The notes beneath the pieces are model-generated. The model had not been told where the DNA came from. It was given only the letters and a program-made list of their open reading frames with translations, and ran no database searches. Below are positions 62,839 to 64,000 of a stretch of DNA of 64,000 bases, piece after piece (the stretch's first letter is position 1; each line of letters starts with the position of its first letter). This DNA is from Vibrio ouci (lineage in GTDB: Bacteria > Pseudomonadota > Gammaproteobacteria > Enterobacterales > Vibrionaceae), in contig NZ_SATR01000007.1 of the NCBI RefSeq assembly GCF_004551525.1, positions 1 through 64,000 of the forward strand. The letters are read 5' to 3'. A program made the position numbers and the translations under genes.

Positions 62839-63477
62839 ATGAGTAATGTTTCAAATCACATGTCTATCTGGCTAGCAAAACGACTGTTTGACCTGTTTGG
62901 CGCACTGTTTGGATTACTGCTGTTGTCCCCTTTTATTCCGTTCATCGCTTTAGCCATAAAAGTCAGCTCACCAGGTCCTGTGTTTTACAAGCAACTAAGG
63001 GTGGGTAAATCGACCCCTGAAAAAATGGTATTCTTTGAAATCATTAAGTTTCGTACCATGTATCAAGATGCAGAGCAGAGAACCGGCGCGGTTTGGGCGA
63101 CAGAGAATGATCCGCGTATAACTCCTGTTGGGCGCTTCTTACGTAAAACCCGCCTTGACGAAATCCCTCAGCTGTTTAATGTCGTTTTCGGTGATATGTC
63201 TTTAATCGGTCCTCGCCCTGAACGCCCAAGTTTTTATCAAAAACTGGAAAATGCGATTCCTTACTTTGCCGATCGTACTTATGGCGTGATGCCAGGTATT
63301 ACCGGACTTGCTCAAGTCAACCAAGGTTACGATACATGTATCGATGATGTACGCCGTAAAGTGGGTTATGACCATAGCTATGCTCTATCTCTCTGTTCTA
63401 TGAAATCGTGGCTCAGCATGGACTTGTCGATCATTACTCGTACTATCGTTGTGATGTTTGACGGACGTGGACAATAA
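62839..63477 (+). CDS. sypR: Undecaprenyl-phosphate sugar transferase SypR
   Basis: A 212-residue monotopic phosphoglycosyl transferase that starts repeat-unit synthesis by transferring a sugar phosphate to undecaprenyl phosphate. It has one re-entrant N-terminal helix (LFDLFGALFGLLLLSPFIPFIAL), the FEIIKFRTM block, TRLDEIPQLFNVVFGDMSLIGPRPERP with its catalytic Asp-Glu pair, and PGITGLAQVNQGYD. AAGGAG precedes ATG. Last gene of the syp locus, followed by a terminator. Confidence 0.93.
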   Translation: MSNVSNHMSIWLAKRLFDLFGALFGLLLLSPFIPFIALAIKVSSPGPVFYKQLRVGKSTPEKMVFFEIIKFRTMYQDAEQRTGAVWATENDPRITPVGRFLRKTRLDEIPQLFNVVFGDMSLIGPRPERPSFYQKLENAIPYFADRTYGVMPGITGLAQVNQGYDTCIDDVRRKVGYDHSYALSLCSMKSWLSMDLSIITRTIVVMFDGRGQ

Positions 63478-63489
63478 ATAGCCCCTACT

Positions 63490-63514
63490 ATGTGCGTGAT
63501 TTAACGCACATTTT
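63490..63514 (+). terminator. Terminator at the end of the syp locus
   Basis: TGTGCGT/ACGCACA stem with 6-nt loop and a TTTTA tail, 13 bp past the sypR stop. Confidence 0.75.
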
Positions 63515-63589
63515 ATCAATCGAGACGGATAAAACAGCAACAATTCGATTAGTTATAAAGCAAACGGCTTCAAATCATTAAAAATGCCC

Positions 63590-63618
63590 TTGCAGGATTG
63601 AATAACTCTCGGTAACAT
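63590..63618 (+). promoter_or_regulatory. Sigma70 promoter of the tRNA-Val pair
   Basis: TTGCAG (-35, 63590-63595), 17-bp spacer, TAACAT (-10, 63613-63618), followed 20 bp later by the first tRNA. Confidence 0.7.
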
Positions 63619-63638
63619 CCATCTCGTTCTTAAGGAAT

Positions 63639-63715
63639 GGGTCCGTAGCTCAGTTGGTTAGAGTACTACCTTGACATGGTAGGGGTCGGCGATTCGAGTT
63701 CGCCCGGACCCACCA
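63639..63715 (+). tRNA. tRNA-Val (GAC anticodon), copy 1
   Basis: A 77-nt gene with encoded CCA. The acceptor stem GGGTCCG pairs with CGGACCC; the anticodon arm CTACC-TTGACAT-GGTAG gives anticodon GAC, reading GUC/GUU valine codons; the T arm contains GATTCGAGTT-type TTCGA. It is identical to the second copy 46 bp downstream. Confidence 0.97.
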
Positions 63716-63761
63716 CTCCTTAAAGCCATACTAAAACCAAAGTATGCCGAACATTAAATTT

Positions 63762-63838
63762 GGGTCCGTAGCTCAGTTGGTTAGAGTACTACCTTGACAT
63801 GGTAGGGGTCGGCGATTCGAGTTCGCCCGGACCCACCA
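63762..63838 (+). tRNA. tRNA-Val (GAC anticodon), copy 2
   Basis: Identical over all 77 nt to the first copy, including CCA, and followed by the operon's terminator. The 46-bp spacer does not repeat the promoter, so both are probably cut from one transcript. Confidence 0.97.
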
Positions 63839-63863
63839 AATTTAGTTCCTTGTGAACAAAACA

Positions 63864-63893
63864 CAAAGCCCGCTTTTTAGCGGGCTTTGTTGT
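63864..63893 (+). terminator. Terminator of the tRNA-Val operon
   Basis: CAAAGCCCGCT/AGCGGGCTTTG stem with a TTTT loop and TTGTTT tail, 25 bp past the second tRNA. The remaining 107 bp to the window end hold nothing I can identify. Confidence 0.88.
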
Positions 63894-64000
63894 TTCTGAA
63901 CGTTACGTTTTCAGGCTACTCCCTCCCCTTACGCAGGCTTACAAAACTTCCATCGATTCCTCCCAACTATGTGTTTAAAGTTGCACTGTTTACAATCGAT

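Noticed and set aside
1-64000. CRISPR arrays, rRNA genes, prophage, integron
   Set aside because: No regularly spaced repeats, no rRNA signature, no phage structural genes and no attC-like cassettes were seen.

Overview
The window is chromosomal DNA from a marine gammaproteobacterium, almost certainly a Vibrio. The evidence is a complete sypA-sypR-type biofilm polysaccharide locus, a NorM-type MATE pump divergent from riboflavin synthase, an integrated sigma54 network, and many Vibrionaceae-typical small proteins (DUF2960, DUF3802, CPXCG). There is no rRNA, CRISPR array or prophage. The only mobile-element trace is an insertion sequence end at the extreme left, which has replaced the last codons of cobB.

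Layout. (1) 1-2.4 kb: IS end, sirtuin cobB and ammonium transporter amt, which has a sigma54 promoter and NtrC-like half-sites. (2) 2.5-12.4 kb: a periplasm-facing membrane formate dehydrogenase module. A minus-strand operon runs from a poly-ferredoxin gene through a TorD-type chaperone, a small Tat protein, fdhA, fdhB and fdhC to a membrane protein. Next to it are the DUF3305/DUF3306 pair and divergent fdhD. (3) 12.4-19.9 kb: an HBM-type chemoreceptor, ABC-F ATPase YbiT, a membrane pseudo-AAA protein coupled to an MscS channel, and a small secreted cysteine-rich protein. (4) 20-28.3 kb: a two-component system (Cache histidine kinase plus sigma54 activator) divergent from tupABC (tungstate import), mobA and a mobB-moeA fusion. 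(5) 28.3-41.7 kb: mostly housekeeping and sensory genes (degenerate GGDEF-EAL protein, nagK, DTW/TapT, fatty-acid hydroxylase, chemoreceptor, NlpC/P60 lipoprotein, fructosamine-kinase-like, ribE, norM, periplasmic DNA ligase). (6) 41.9-63.5 kb: the syp locus. (7) 63.6-63.9 kb: two identical tRNA-Val(GAC) genes.

Two regulatory circuits can be read directly from the DNA. First, I find sigma54 -24/-12 elements (GG and GC exactly 12 bp apart) in front of the fdh operon, DUF3305, fdhD and tupA. Palindromes of the form GRGACA-N3-TGTNCC lie upstream of both tupA and the fdh operon. The simplest reading is that the sigma54 activator at 21.98-23.43 kb co-controls tungstate import, cofactor maturation and formate dehydrogenase. 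In the fdh promoter the putative enhancer palindrome is also the stem of the terminator of the upstream DUF3306 operon.

Second, the syp locus has four internal sigma54 promoters or promoter-like sites (before sypA, sypI, sypM and sypP). Each is preceded about 67-77 bp upstream by a TTTCTCAATTTGA-like element resembling the SypG enhancer known from Vibrio fischeri; before sypA the element is duplicated as a 38-bp near-perfect palindrome. The kinase-phosphatase regulator SypE of V. fischeri is absent, and a PhnD-type periplasmic binding protein gene stands in its place directly before the SypF-type hybrid kinase.
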